Below are positions 14,401-23,040 of a stretch of 64,000 nt of DNA, piece after piece. The notes under the pieces are model-generated. The model was not told the origin of the DNA. It did not search any database and saw nothing but the letters and a program-made list of their open reading frames with translations. The position numbers were made by a program, and so were the translations under genes. Origin of the DNA: Leguminivora glycinivorella (lineage: Eukaryota > Arthropoda > Insecta > Lepidoptera > Tortricidae); contig NC_062971.1 in NCBI RefSeq assembly GCF_023078275.1, forward strand, positions 7,440,001-7,504,000, read 5' to 3'. The number at the start of each line of letters is the position of its first letter. Within the stretch, counting starts at the first letter, position 1.

Positions 14401-17400
14401 CGCCCCACGGAGCGTCACTTGGCATATTCCACGACGCACTACTTTATCAAACTTTTAGGTTTCACCCACTGGTATACTAAAACTAGTAGACTGAATACCT
14501 ACCTCCTCGGCTACACATAAAATGTAGTCGGCGCCAGGCTCGGCCGGACCCGGGTCTTGCAGACCGGCGGCGTGCGCCCCACGGAGCGTCACTTGGCATA
14601 TTTACCGAAGCACTACTTTATCAAACATTGAGGTTTGACCCACTGGTATACTAAGACTAGTAGACTGAATACATGCCTCCTCGGCTACACAGGACATGTA
14701 GTCGGCGCCAGGCTCGGCCGGACCCGGGTCTTGCAGACCGGCGGCGTGCGCCCCACGGAGCGTCACTTGGCATATTTATCGAAGCACTACTTTATCAAAC
14801 ATTGAGGTTTCACTCACTGGTATACTAAGACTAGTAGACTGAATACATACCTCCTCGGCTACACATAACATGTAGTCGGCGCCAGGCTCGGCCGGACCCG
14901 GGTCTTGCAGACCGGCGGCGTGCGCCCCACGGAGCGTCACTTGGCATATTTATAGAAGCACTACTTAATCAAACTTTGAGGTTTCACTCACTGGTATAAA
15001 ATAAATAAATAAATAAATATTATAGGACATTCTTACACAGATTGACTGAGGCCCACGGTAAGCTCAAGAAGGCTTGTGTTGTGGGTACTCAGACAACGAT
15101 ATATATAATATACAAATACTTATATACATAGAAAACATCCATGACTCAGGAACAAATATCTGTGCTCATCACACAAATAAATGCCCTTACCGGGATTCGA
15201 ACCCGGGACCGCGGCGTAGCAGGCAGGGTCACTACCGACTGCGCCAGACCGGTCGTCACTAAGACTAGTAGACTGAATACATACCTCCTCGGCTACACAT
15301 AACATGTAATCGGCGCCAGGCTCGGCCGGACCCGGGTCTTGCAGACCGGAGGCGTGCGCCCCACGTAGCGTCACTTGGCATATTTCTCGACGCACTACTT
15401 TATCAAACATTGAGGTTTCACCCACTGGTATACTACGACTAGTAGACTGAATACCTACCTCCTCGGCTACACATAACATGTAATCGGCGCCAGGCTCGGC
15501 CGGACCCGGGTCTTGCAGACCGGCGGCGTGCGCCCCACGGAGCGTCACTTGGCATATTTCACGACGCACTACTTTATCAAACTTTGAGGTTTCACCCACT
15601 GGTATACTAAGACTAGTAGACTGAATACATACCTCCTCGGCTACACATAACATGTAGTCGGCGCCAGGCTCGGCCGGACCCGGGTCTTGCAGACCGGCGG
15701 CGTGCGCCCCACGGAGCGTCACTTGGCATATTTACCGAAGCACTACTTTATCAAACATTGAGGTTTGACCCACTGGTATACTAAGACTAGTAGACTGAAT
15801 ACATGCCTCCTCGGCTACACAGGACATGTAGTCGGCGCCAGGCTCGGCCGGACCCGGGTCTTGCAGACCGGCGGCGTGCGCCCCACGGAGCGTCACTTGG
15901 CATATTTATCGAAGCACTACTTTATCAAACATTGAGGTTTCACTCACTGGTATACTAAGACTAGTAGACTGAATACATACCTCCTCGGCTACACATAACA
16001 TGTAGTCGGCGCCAGGCTCGGCCGGACCCGGGTCTTGCAGACCGGCGGCGTGCGCCCCACGGAGCGTCACTTGGCATATTTATAGAAGCACTACTTAATC
16101 AAACTTTGAGGTTTCACTCACTGGTATAAAATAAATAAATAAATAAATAAATATTATAGGACATTCTTACACAGATTGACTGAGGCCCACGGTAAGCTCA
16201 AGAAGGCTTGTGTTGTGGGTACTCAGACAACGATATATATAATATACAAATACTTATATACATAGAAAACATCCATGACTCAGGAACAAATATCTGTGCT
16301 CATCACACAAATAAATGCCCTTACCGGGATTCGAACCCGGGACCGCGGCGTAGCAGGCAGGGTCACTACCGACTGCGCCAGACCGGTCGTCACTAAGACT
16401 AGTAGACTGAATACATAACTCCTCGGCTACACATAACATGTAATCGGCGCCAGGCTCGGCCGGACCCGGGTCTTGCAGACCGGAGGCGTGCGCCCCACGT
16501 AGCGTCACTTGGCATATTTCTCGACGCACTACTTTATCAAACATTGAGGTTTCACCCACTGGTATACTACGACTAGTAGACTGAATACCTACCTCTTCGG
16601 CTACACATAACATGTAATCGGCGCCAGGCTCGGCCGGACCCGGGTCTTGCAGACCGGCGGCGTGCGCCCCACGGAGCGTCACTTGGCATATTTCACGACG
16701 CACTACTTTATCAAACTTTGAGGTTTCACCCACTGGTATACTAAGACTAGTAGACTGAATACATACCTCCTCGGCTACACATAACATGTAGTCGGCGCCA
16801 GGCTCGGCCGGACCCGGGTCTTGCAGACCGGCGGCGTGCGCCCCACGGAGCGTCACTTGGCATATTTCACGACGCACTACTTTGTCGAACTTTGACGTTT
16901 GACCCACTGAAATAAAACAGTAAAAATACTTTTGTATTGAATTCTAATGCCTAAATAAGTGGTTAGATAAAGACTGCTAACTAGCACGGGAAAATATGAA
17001 AATGATAAGAAACGGCAAACCGATTGGTGTGTAAATCAACCCTGTATAGTTGTTTGGCTTTAGCACTAAAACTCGTACCATGATCGCTTTAATATGCAGA
17101 TAGATCTTCTACACGAGGTTGAATTACTGAAATATACGATTTCACCTAAATGTAAGAGGTATCGAAATACAATGTTATTTTTAATTAAACAGGTTTATTA
17201 CAATATTATTTTCATAACTTTTCTTTTTTAAACTTACGTTTCTTGCACCTGTCCTGCATCATATCAGGCGTTTCCGTTTGCTCAACTCGGGCCACTTTGT
17301 ACCCTTTAGAGACCAACGTATTGGCCATTCGAGCGTACGCGCTTTCCGGGAAACCGGAGTGAGCGAAATCACCCTGAAACAATGGCAACTTATAAAATAA

Positions 17401-20400
17401 CCTTAAAAAAAAATATTTAAATATGGAACAAATGTACCTAGATTATGGGCCCATTTAGACGGTACCAGAACTCGCATATGAGTTTTATTACATTGCGGTA
17501 TTTGATGGCTGTGAAAATTATATGTAACCTCAACACAAGGCTCGGAACCGGTTTATTTTTACCGGTTAAAACCGGTTTATTTCGATTTTACTCCGAACTT
17601 TCTAAAAAACGCGAACGTTATGAGAACTTTACTTAAACCGAAACAAACCGGTTAATTCGACGCCGCGTATATACCTACGTTCACATAGTAATTTTTTTTT
17701 GGTTAGAACAGTCTTACCTATCATACTGCTTAATAAACCGGTTTATTTTGTTCTAAACCGGTTAATCGAACGAAACCTTTATGGAAGCGTTCCCCTAAAA
17801 CCGGTTTATAAATAGCGGTTTTTCGAGCATAAATGATATTTAAAGGTTTCGCCGCAAGTACATGATAACGGTTTGAAAATTTAACCGGTATCCGAGGCCT
17901 GCCTCAACAGCCCGCAATCTAAGTAAAATGGCACGCGGGTTCGCACGCCGTTTAAGGCTGCTTTCAAAAAAAACGTCAAAATAATGTAAAATTGGTAGTT
18001 TTAGTCGGTGAAATACTACACTTTCCGTTATCCAATAGATTTATTTAATTCAAATTTCAGTTAGAGCATCTTATTGTCTTGATTTTTATAAGACTGGATT
18101 TTTGAAAACCAAGTCACTAAATTAATTATGATTTTTTCTCTAAAGCACGTTTAGAAAAATTCACGCATAGAGCTGAATTAGTCGATCTTATTTGTAAAAT
18201 TTGGACAATTTTGATAACTAAAACTGGTAAATTTATAATTCGTATACCCTGTACTACAATCTTCTCAGACTACATTTTTATTATAAGGTTTTAAAAAAGA
18301 GTAAACGAGGCTTAGTCGAAATCAATTTTTTTCAGAAATTACCTAAAATTAAGTGACAATTTCTTTGAAAATCTAGATCACATCGAAATAATGTTTGTAT
18401 TTAATGAATCTTCAACGTTTACTTAAATTGCTGATATGCCTTAGTGATTATAAATTGCTATTAATTATTTTTGGCAATTTTTTGAAAACGAGCCTTCACC
18501 GGTACAATTATTACCACTTTTGGACATTTTCTTATATTTTGTTTGACCAAGTAGAAAAAGTCGTATAATGTGATATATATTTGTAAACTACTCGCAAAGC
18601 CCTTTAATTTGATACCACACACGGTATGATCAAGCGCTCCGTTGCGATTTCAATGTTTTTCACACGAAAGCCCTCTTAAATCAGGCCTTAATGTACCTTC
18701 ATGTAAGAGAATCCGAGTTCGTTGACGCCGACCGCGGCGTCCATGTGGTACAGTTCGTAGAACTTGCCGACTTTGAAGAAGAGGACGCAGTCGTAATGTG
18801 ACGACTTCATCTGCCACCATTGACGATGAGCCTGGAGAATTGAATGGAGATGGAGTACAGGTTGCGTATGATGGATTATATGGTAAATACGTCGTATAAG
18901 GCTAAAGGTAGTTTTTTGTATAAAATAAACGCCACAATAATTATTGTTGGATAGAATGCACTTTTGCAGCTGATAGTACATTCCATCCAACAATAATGCG
19001 TAATAATGGGACTATCGCGTCTGAATTTGCCGCTAGGGGCGCTGCTGTCGCCTGAGGTCCAAAAAACTACTACTACTATACTGGTTGTGGCGGGCTTCGT
19101 GAGAAGAAAATATAATTTCTTTAATTTACCTGTTGAAAAGTGATCTCCTTCGTGAAATTATCGCAAATGTGGATTATTTGGCGATGAATATGAACGCTTT
19201 GGAAGCGAAATTAAGAAAAAAGGCGCAAAAATATTATGGTAAGTTATTTACAATTAATAATCTGGATATTATTTATAATTAATTAATGAGATTCAAAACT
19301 TTGTTTCGGCGCCGATCTTATAAGTCTACTTTAACTATGACAGCTATATCTCTGGACCTTACTCAACAGTGGCGCCAACTGGTGAGCAAAATAACGATAG
19401 TCACCATTGCATGGAGAAATAGCCAGGTCCACATTGACCGCACGCAGAACTATTTTGAACAGCTAACCGAAGGAATCTTGCCGAGCAAATTTGCTCAGAC
19501 GAGGCAAACGTGCACGGACGCTTTGCGCGGACCAGTGTCAGTGCGGACCTGTCTTAATTATGAATGAATTCATTGATAAATTCTTCATGCACTGTTGCAG
19601 CTCACTGTACCAAGTCCCACACCAAAAATTTTGATAAACCAATACCCAAATTAAATTTTACTTTCACATCATGCGTTTGATGTTAAGTATTTGTAAATGA
19701 CTCCATTGTAAAATATAACGCTAATAAATATCTTGCTTTGCTAATGTTCAACTAATACATACAAATTTTGAGTAAGTACCTATTCTTTTAGGAGCTTTCA
19801 AATTACAACCATAGGCAATATAAAACCATGAAAAGTATTGACCAAATACAATACAAGTTACAAAGGAAATCCTGTAATTGGCCATACTAATATATACTAG
19901 CATAAGATAAAATTACTCTGTATTGCTGTTGGTTTTCTCAATAAATAAACATAAACATAAAAATAACTTACAGGGGTCTGATTATTCATGAAATCCGTTG
20001 GCACAAAGAGGGTGGACGGATCATAGTCCGGATGATCCGGTTTCCTCTTATTAGCGTCGCGGATCTTGTCCGGCCGGAGCCAGTCCAGTTTGCAGTGCAC
20101 CCAGTTGCCATCGTCGCTGACTGGTAACTCGTCTGCCGTCTCAGTCTTTATAGGGCCTAGCCTGCATGAAAAAATGAGGCAGCATAAGGTTGAGCTCATA
20201 CACAGCATCGAAATTTATAGGAGGCCTTGCAGAGATAAGATAATAGGACTTGTGACTGTCAAGCGCGGATCTAGGGTCATACAAATAGACCACGTGACCA
20301 CCTCTGGGGCCTGGGCCTTTACCACGTGATGGCGCAGATCCAGCTTCGTGCCCAGGGGGGAGTCACGTGGTAAAGGGCCAGGCCCCGGGGATGACCCCCC

Positions 20401-23040
20401 CGTCCCCGTCCCCACCGCAAGGGTAGGGGACTTTTAGAGATGACTGAGAGCGTCATAATAAACATCATACTTTCATAAAAATTGGATTCTACAATAACAA
20501 CCTTCAAATCTAGGGTGCACAAGCATCTGGGCGAGCTCACTCCATCGTAGGCCACGTCATTGCCTTTGGCTAGTTAGTGGCCAAGAGTAAGCCCATTTAT
20601 AATTAAAAAATATATATATTGAAAGAATATACAACTAAAAGTCTACCACAACTCAGGTTTTAATCTCAACTTGATAATTGATATCCCCTCATGTTTCTGA
20701 GAAAAAAGGCCTTGACAGACAGACAAATGGGTAACAACAAAGTGTTTCTAGGAGGGTTCTATTTTACCGTTTAAGATATACCCTAAAAATAGTGGTTTTT
20801 TTTTTTTAAATTAAGGTTGTAGTCAGTTCCAGTAAAGCCATTACAATTATTGAGTGTTAAAAAAAAAGAAACAGAATTATTATTTTATATTAAAAAATAA
20901 TAAATTCTTATTACCCATTAGTTGCAGCCGGTTTCTTAGTGCTCTTGCTGGTGGGCTTTGGTGACTGGTTGGCTTCATACTTGAAGCTATCATTCAACTT
21001 CTTCCCCAATGCTGTCTTCTCTTTCGGTGTCTCGATTATGTTATCTACTAAACAACACAATATTGTAAATAACATTAGTTAAATTTTATCAGGGGCGGCT
21101 CACTCCGCGATCCTTTCACCGCGCTACAAGTACATGCCGGCGGCCGCGAGTTCGCGGCCCATTCAGTGGCGACGACCTTCGCGCGGCGCAATAGAATTCA
21201 ATGTCGTCTGCACGCGTGCGGTCCGTTTGTTAATGTAGGTAATAATTTAGAATGGCGGCGTTTTGTGAACTTCAAAGGAGTGAGCCTTCTGTACTTGTAC
21301 TATTATATATTCTGTGATTTTATGTAATATTTTTTTCTTTAGTAAACCTTTGTAGACATAAACTAACCACAAGATTAAAATTTTGAAAAAAACCTTTGAC
21401 TTAGTGGACCGATTTTCATAAAACATGGCTAAGAACACTTCCGACTAACTCAGCTTTCAAACAAAAAAAACTAAATCTAAATCGGTTCATCCGTTCGGAA
21501 GCTACGATGCCACAGACAGACAGACAGACAAACATACAGACAAGTCAAACATATAACACCCCGTCCTTTTTGCGTTGGGGTTAAAAACAATGGAATTCAA
21601 AATTTGTCTAAATGATTAATTACAAAGTTATTATTCACATCCCAGCCATCAAAGATGTATTTTAAAGATGTATCTGAATTATCCTCGTCCTGCCCAATGT
21701 GATTTATAAAGGACATATCCCATTTTTTTAATCTAGTGCAAATGCAATTAGTTAGAACCACTTTATTCACCCTTTAAGAACCTCTAACTAGTATGGCTCT
21801 GTGATTCAAAGAGGATTTGGCCTCCAAAACCTTTATGAACCTCTAGTGAATAATTTTCTTTTTGTACAGTCGAGTTCATAAATATGTGTACATTTCTTCA
21901 CTTTAATGTGTTGCAATAAGGTGAAAAAATGTACACATATTTATGAACTAGACTGTAAATCTATGACTCACGATGAAATAAATACTCACACCAATTACAC
22001 AAATAATTACTTATTGGGATTTGAACCCAGGACCAAGATGTTTGGATTCATAGTCATTATCATTACCAACTGAGCAGAGACAGTCATTTAAATCATATGT
22101 TATCCCAGCATGAATCATAGTCTGGCATTTGTTTTTATTGTACAGTGTACACCCTGTTTTTATTGAATTCCGTTAACTTTAAGGGAAGGTTCTTTAGATC
22201 AAATACAATTAATTTCGCTAAGAAATTAGCATCTCAAGTCTTTATATGGTTATCAAGTTATTAAAAAAATAATGATAATTACTGAACATGTGTGTGACAG
22301 CCTTTACCAATTCCTAATGTTATTTGTTTTGACATGTGCCGTCAATTACTTGACACTAACTTGAATGTTATTCTTAAGGGTCTCTCACATTAATAAATTT
22401 ATTTATTATGTAGGTATGAAAATGATGAAATTTTGAATTCAACTAAAAATGATATACAGGGTGGTTCCTGATAATGAACTTAATAAATAATGAATTTAAC
22501 GGGAAAAAAACATGGTGTATATATCTATGACATTGTTTTGTTGCATAAGTGGGATGGATTACAAAAAACGACCTTTATTCTCTGTATCAGAATCGTCAGA
22601 ATCCAGTGGATTGAGTCTGATCCTCTTTCGTTTCTTAGGAGCGATAGGTTCATCATCGTCACTACGTGCTTCCTGCTTCACTTCAGGTGAGGGCGTTATT
22701 TGTCTGTCACGTTTCTTACCTAAAAAAAATCATATTTTTACAGTCGGTTCCATTTTGAATCACAATATGGAACAAAGAAGGGCTTCTTAAAAACCATTAA
22801 CTAAGAATAGATCAAGATTTTTAAGGAAAAGAATACCTTTAAATATATTTCAATAGGTAGCAGCATTCACTAAAATGCATACTTACTCTCAATTTTCACT
22901 TCAATCTCTTTTTTTAATACGTCGAGGTCTTGGTTTTTGTCACCATTTTCTGCGGGTTTCGCTTTCTTGTTGGCAGGCGGTGTTTTAGTAAAATAGTTGA
23001 ATAGGGTATTTGAAGGCCCGACGCTGTTGCGTTTAGACAT
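1..23040 (-). CDS. Msh6: DNA mismatch repair protein MSH6, 5' part (13 exons, C-terminus outside window)
   Basis: MSH6 pairs with MSH2 to form MutSalpha, the nuclear ATPase that recognises base mismatches and small loops. Exons in transcription order: 22887-23040, 22573-22719, 20915-21047, 19972-20161, 18697-18831, 17238-17373, 16767-16906, 13595-13729, 12764-12953, 12072-12179, 2109-2307, 1286-1441, 1-31. Splice phases agree at every junction and total 1854 nt, 618 codons. Residues 11-21 resemble the PCNA-binding PIP box (SNTLFNYFTKTP). No PWWP domain is seen; the linker is Lys/Asp/Glu-rich. The mismatch-binding motif GKFYELYHMD places the family Phe and Glu at residues 232 and 234. Later exons give HSGFPE, KVARVEQTETPDMMQ, YGVCFVDAS, LGLTPAP and LPDLERLLAK, all colinear with animal MSH6. 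The exon 2 donor (gtcgtt) is weak. Exon 7 is tandemly amplified. The intron between exons 10 and 11 is about 9.8 kb of nested transposons. The ATPase domain is beyond base 1. Confidence 0.95.
94..238. mobile_element. Hairpin MITE
   Basis: Inverted ends gtacagtcaaccaattggaa and ccaattggttgattgtac enclose about 100 bp; the inner parts (cctaggccactgtaca, and tgtagagtggcctagg) also pair. One half recurs at 36610-36656. No coding capacity. Confidence 0.75.
538..925. mobile_element. MITE with aggcttgtg termini
   Basis: Left end aggcttgtgtcgttcacgaa and right end aacgaaatggcacaagcct are inverted. A second copy of the family lies at about 51980-52425 and a diverged one at 37955-38345. Short ORFs inside are chance. 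Confidence 0.7.
1124..1265. mobile_element. Hairpin MITE (gtgtcgcttaacttcaaa termini)
   Basis: Left end gtgtcgcttaacttcaaacc pairs with right end gttttgaagttaagcgacac; inner arms gggtaaatccattctgctt and aagcagaatggatttaccc also pair. A partial copy lies at 25835-25942 and related sequence at 23370-23450. Confidence 0.8.
1457..1690 (+). mobile_element. tRNA-derived SINE, 5'-truncated
   Basis: Same family as the SINEs in the MSH6 exon array. It begins in the tRNA-like head (ctacgccgcggtcccgggtt), keeps the B box ggttcgaatcc and ends in an ATTT-rich tail. The head is short by about 30 bp. It lies just upstream of MSH6 exon 12, within the intron. Confidence 0.85.
2388..2583 (+). repeat. Interspersed repeat family A, fragment
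   Basis: Begins ttagggttccgtagtcaact, then a (GTCC)n-like tract and gcggataatctcagtaaccg. The same sequence recurs at 5960-6078 (inverted), 29235-29375 and 50205-50380. It forms the left flank of the P-like element at 2592-3725. Confidence 0.7.
2592..3725 (+). mobile_element. Non-autonomous P-superfamily-like DNA transposon carrying a THAP exon
   Basis: The left end starts CACAGAACTAAATCAAGATA and the right end, reverse complemented, starts CACAGAACTATATCAAGATA; homology runs about 29 bp and continues agaaggaaaa. Both sides carry the 8-bp direct repeat ttagacat (2584-2591 and 3726-3733). P elements are known for 8-bp duplications, terminal repeats starting CA and an N-terminal THAP zinc finger, and this element holds a THAP-like first exon at 2733-2812. 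No transposase catalytic region is visible in the remaining ~900 AT-rich bases, so it is non-autonomous. It lies within the MSH6 intron, antisense. Confidence 0.8.
2733..2812 (+). CDS. THAP-domain first exon inside P-like element
   Basis: ATG opens 26 codons plus 2 nt (start MGRYSIINCSNTTNK, end SVSYHR) before a strong donor, CG|gtaagta. The pattern and the phase-2 break after the HR residues match THAP zinc-finger first exons, including the two at 24.7-25.5 kb. The usual first zinc cysteine appears to be Ser (YSIINC instead of a C-x2-4-C pair), so zinc binding is doubtful. Upstream sequence is GC-richer, as in a promoter/5'UTR. I find no matching second exon in the element. Confidence 0.6.
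3761..6078. repeat. Interspersed repeat family A, split by a foldback element
   Basis: Left part 3761-3958 (ccaagagcgtgtcgggccac through acgcacttttttt) and right part 5744-6078 (cctttaggagcaattatttc through the inverted gggttcctagttgactacgg end) rejoin to match the copies at 29095-29930 and 50205-50770. The foldback at 3959-5743 sits in the gap. Confidence 0.75.
3959..5743. mobile_element. Large foldback element with subrepeat-built arms
   Basis: Arms of about 750 bp (about 3959-4712 and 4993-5743) are near-perfect inverted copies. Each arm holds about four diverged subrepeats marked by gctcactcaatccacac or ctcactcagtccacac and ttagtaaaa. The centre has a second hairpin (ccggatttgtaagtgggagc and its inverse, 4934-4996) and a stretch at 4745-4800 resembling part of the THAP tandem repeat near 24.6 kb. 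No transposase ORF. One diverged arm is present at about 48660-49190 in SUCLG1 intron 3. Confidence 0.85.
8511..10076 (-). pseudogene. LINE ORF2 reverse transcriptase region
   Basis: Open from 10076 to the stop at 8511; an internal Met lies at 9992. RT blocks are clear: NFRPISILPFLSKIAEAVV, LIDFSNAFNTVDHDILL, GVPQGGILSPLLF and the catalytic YADDLQLY. The thumb and C-terminal region (LGVLLDNTLSW, GWLPIRQRR, RLWNVLPYKIK) is present. It has no endonuclease and no own start. Confidence 0.8.
10077..10310 (-). pseudogene. LINE ORF2 N-terminus, endonuclease remnant
   Basis: The first 77 codons of ORF2 reach the start of an APE-type endonuclease (FNVCHINAQSIPSHYSEL, then ILVSES where the family has a Trp-Leu-Lys motif) and stop at TAA. 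The frame continues directly into the reverse transcriptase linker (SPVSEFDIKVVIKAIK), so a deletion fused the first EN residues to the RT region. Confidence 0.7.
10799..11632 (-). CDS. LINE ORF1 protein (coiled coil / RNA-binding type)
   Basis: 277 codons open; the Met at codon 21 (11572, MASYTHIAESQKSLE) is the more natural start because upstream residues look like leader sequence. A predicted coiled coil (ETRVLKTIEEFEAKL and SEEFSVFKEQTLSLMKL) is followed by an RRM-like region (KYLLFNGVLED, NRPILVRFAD, GNIFVKL) and a basic tail. This is the arrangement of L1-type ORF1 RNA chaperones. The frame is intact. Confidence 0.75.
   Translation of the reverse strand: MLSCWLHNCQVLNLHGNAKAMASYTHIAESQKSLETRVLKTIEEFEAKLHRSPAAKLTVTSLSEEFSVFKEQTLSLMKLLGDQIKTLSHAHDIMEMRHRRKYLLFNGVLEDVGETVSSRITNIITEQLKIPGVSAASFKACHRLGMPSEGRNRPILVRFADLHLKSEVWQKKTSCKGTTYSISEFLTPQRQALFVQARKAFGMRSCWSIDGNIFVKLASGKRERIETKEDVERLKSLGDDQQPGATSTPEPSAAGGNKAIANAPNSQAGRSRRAGKS
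12966..13112. mobile_element. Hairpin MITE (cccttattcataaac family)
   Basis: Ends cccccttattcataaacgtt and aacgtttatgaataaggggg pair, as do inner arms actaaagttatcaagccgat and atcggcttgataactttagt. TA lies on both sides. A second copy is at 37348-37484 in GMPPB intron 2. Confidence 0.85.
14998..15257 (-). mobile_element. tRNA-derived SINE, copy inside exon array (first)
   Basis: On the minus strand it starts gacgaccggtctggcgcagt, with an A-box-like tggcgcagtcggtagtga and a B box ggttcgaatcc. A tail with ctcagtcaatctgtgtaaga follows and it ends in an ATTT-rich repeat. It splits the 34-bp spacer between exon copies 6 and 5. No clear target duplication is visible. Confidence 0.9.
16128..16391 (-). 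mobile_element. tRNA-derived SINE, copy inside exon array (second)
   Basis: Nearly identical to the SINE at 14998-15257 apart from one extra AAAT in the tail, and at the equivalent place between exon copies 11 and 10. It arose by duplication of the array block, not by a second insertion. Confidence 0.9.
16767..16906 (-). CDS. Msh6: MSH6 exon 7, array copy 13 (likely ancestral copy)
   Basis: This 140-bp exon encodes GQTSKFDKVVRREICQ, then a Gly/Pro-rich stretch and DYMLCVAEE, matching the segment of MSH6 after VEQTETPDMMQ. It enters in phase 1 (split Leu codon with exon 6) and leaves in phase 0 into exon 8. It is first in transcription order and the only copy preceded by unique intron with a T-rich acceptor (ttttatttcag). 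The donor is GAGGAG|gtatgt. I take it as the default exon; copies 12, 7, 6 and 1 could substitute. Confidence 0.85.
17536..17901. mobile_element. hAT-type MITE with AACCGGTT subterminal repeats
   Basis: Flanked by the 8-bp direct repeat cctcaaca (17528-17535, 17902-17909). The left end CAAGGCTCGGAACCGG and the complement of the right end CAGGCCTCGGATACCGG are imperfect inverted repeats. The motif aaccggtt recurs many times inside. Eight-bp duplications and subterminal repeats are hAT hallmarks. It lies in the MSH6 intron between exons 5 and 6. Confidence 0.8.
18940..18994. repeat. Small hairpin
   Basis: ttattgttggatagaatgca and acattccatccaacaataa form an inverted repeat around a short loop in the MSH6 intron between exons 4 and 5. 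Confidence 0.5.
20320..20400. repeat. Inverted repeat with CACGTG cores
   Basis: cctgggcctttaccacgtga and tcacgtggtaaagggccagg are inverted over about 20 bp, close to MSH6 exon 4. It looks like the ends of a small element; the CACGTG cores also match E-boxes, but no function is claimed. Confidence 0.5.
21330..21590 (+). repeat. Interspersed repeat with CAGA tract (family C)
   Basis: Contains ttttcataaaacatggctaa, aatctaaatcggttcatccg, a (CAGA)n tract and ends acaccccgtcctttttgcgt. The same family occurs at 31960-32640. Noncoding, in the MSH6 intron between exons 2 and 3. Confidence 0.75.
21868..21957. mobile_element. Short mariner-like MITE
   Basis: tacagtcgagttcataaata and tatttatgaactagactgta are inverted ends of a 90-bp element with TA at its borders and internal complementary gtgtacatt blocks. 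Confidence 0.75.
21980..22086 (-). mobile_element. tRNA-derived SINE head
   Basis: On the minus strand there is an A-box-like ctcagttggtaatgat and a B box gggttcaaatcc spaced as in a tRNA, but without a foldable acceptor stem or a full tRNA sequence. Read as a SINE fragment, not a tRNA gene. Confidence 0.6.
22140..22470. repeat. Interspersed repeat shared with 59300-59600
   Basis: Shared blocks include caaatacaattaattt, ctaatgttatttgttttgaca and ttattcttaagggtctctca. The second copy lies inside the LTR element at 57719-63164. Noncoding. Confidence 0.65.

Larger units (their letters stand above)
14503..16766 (-). repeat. Segmental duplication inside the exon array (about 1.13 kb x 2)
   Basis: Bases 14503-15632 (copies 3 to 7 with a SINE between 5 and 6) recur as 15633-16766 (copies 8 to 12 with a SINE between 10 and 11). 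Diagnostic stops, GC donors and the K/M and A/S variants recur in the same order. The offset is 1130 bp before the SINE and 1134 bp after it, because the second SINE has one extra AAAT. The SINE therefore inserted once and was copied with its block. Confidence 0.9.
14197..16906 (-). repeat. Tandem array of 13 copies of MSH6 exon 7 (174-bp period)
   Basis: Each unit is a 140-bp exon plus a 34-bp spacer that starts with a donor (gtatgtattcag or similar) and ends in tataccag. Exon copies by transcription order: 13 16767-16906, 12 16593-16732, 11 16419-16558, 10 15981-16120, 9 15807-15946, 8 15633-15772, 7 15459-15598, 6 15285-15424, 5 14851-14990, 4 14677-14816, 3 14503-14642, 2 14329-14468, 1 14197-14294. 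Full-length open copies: 13, 12, 11, 7, 6. Copy 11 has lost its donor (GAGGAG followed by ttatgt). Copy 1 is open but lacks 42 bp (14 codons) and keeps a good donor. Copies 8 and 3 stop at CGG TAA, 9 and 4 at CGA TAA, 10 and 5 at GAT TAA, and 2 at ACC TAA. Copies 9 and 4 have GC donors. Open copies differ by Q/E after the first Gly, K/M before FDK and AAG/ASG. Confidence 0.92.

Noticed and set aside
15185..15254. tRNA-like sequence with A and B boxes (also at 16320, 30640, 39200, 46280)
   Set aside because: Linked to constant non-tRNA bodies and tails or lacking acceptor stems, so SINE heads rather than tRNA genes.
15120..15722. Open frame of 200 codons with repeated VTLRGAHAAGLQDPG blocks (also 16254-16907, 217 codons)
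   Set aside because: These are read-through of consecutive MSH6 exon 7 copies running into a SINE, not an independent repeat protein gene.
14197..16906. CRISPR-like or satellite array
   Set aside because: Units are coding exons with splice sites in a eukaryotic gene; spacers are constant, not unique.
19286..19567. 93-codon plus-strand frame in MSH6 intron 4
   Set aside because: No recognisable domain and no matching splice sites to the possible exon near 19189.
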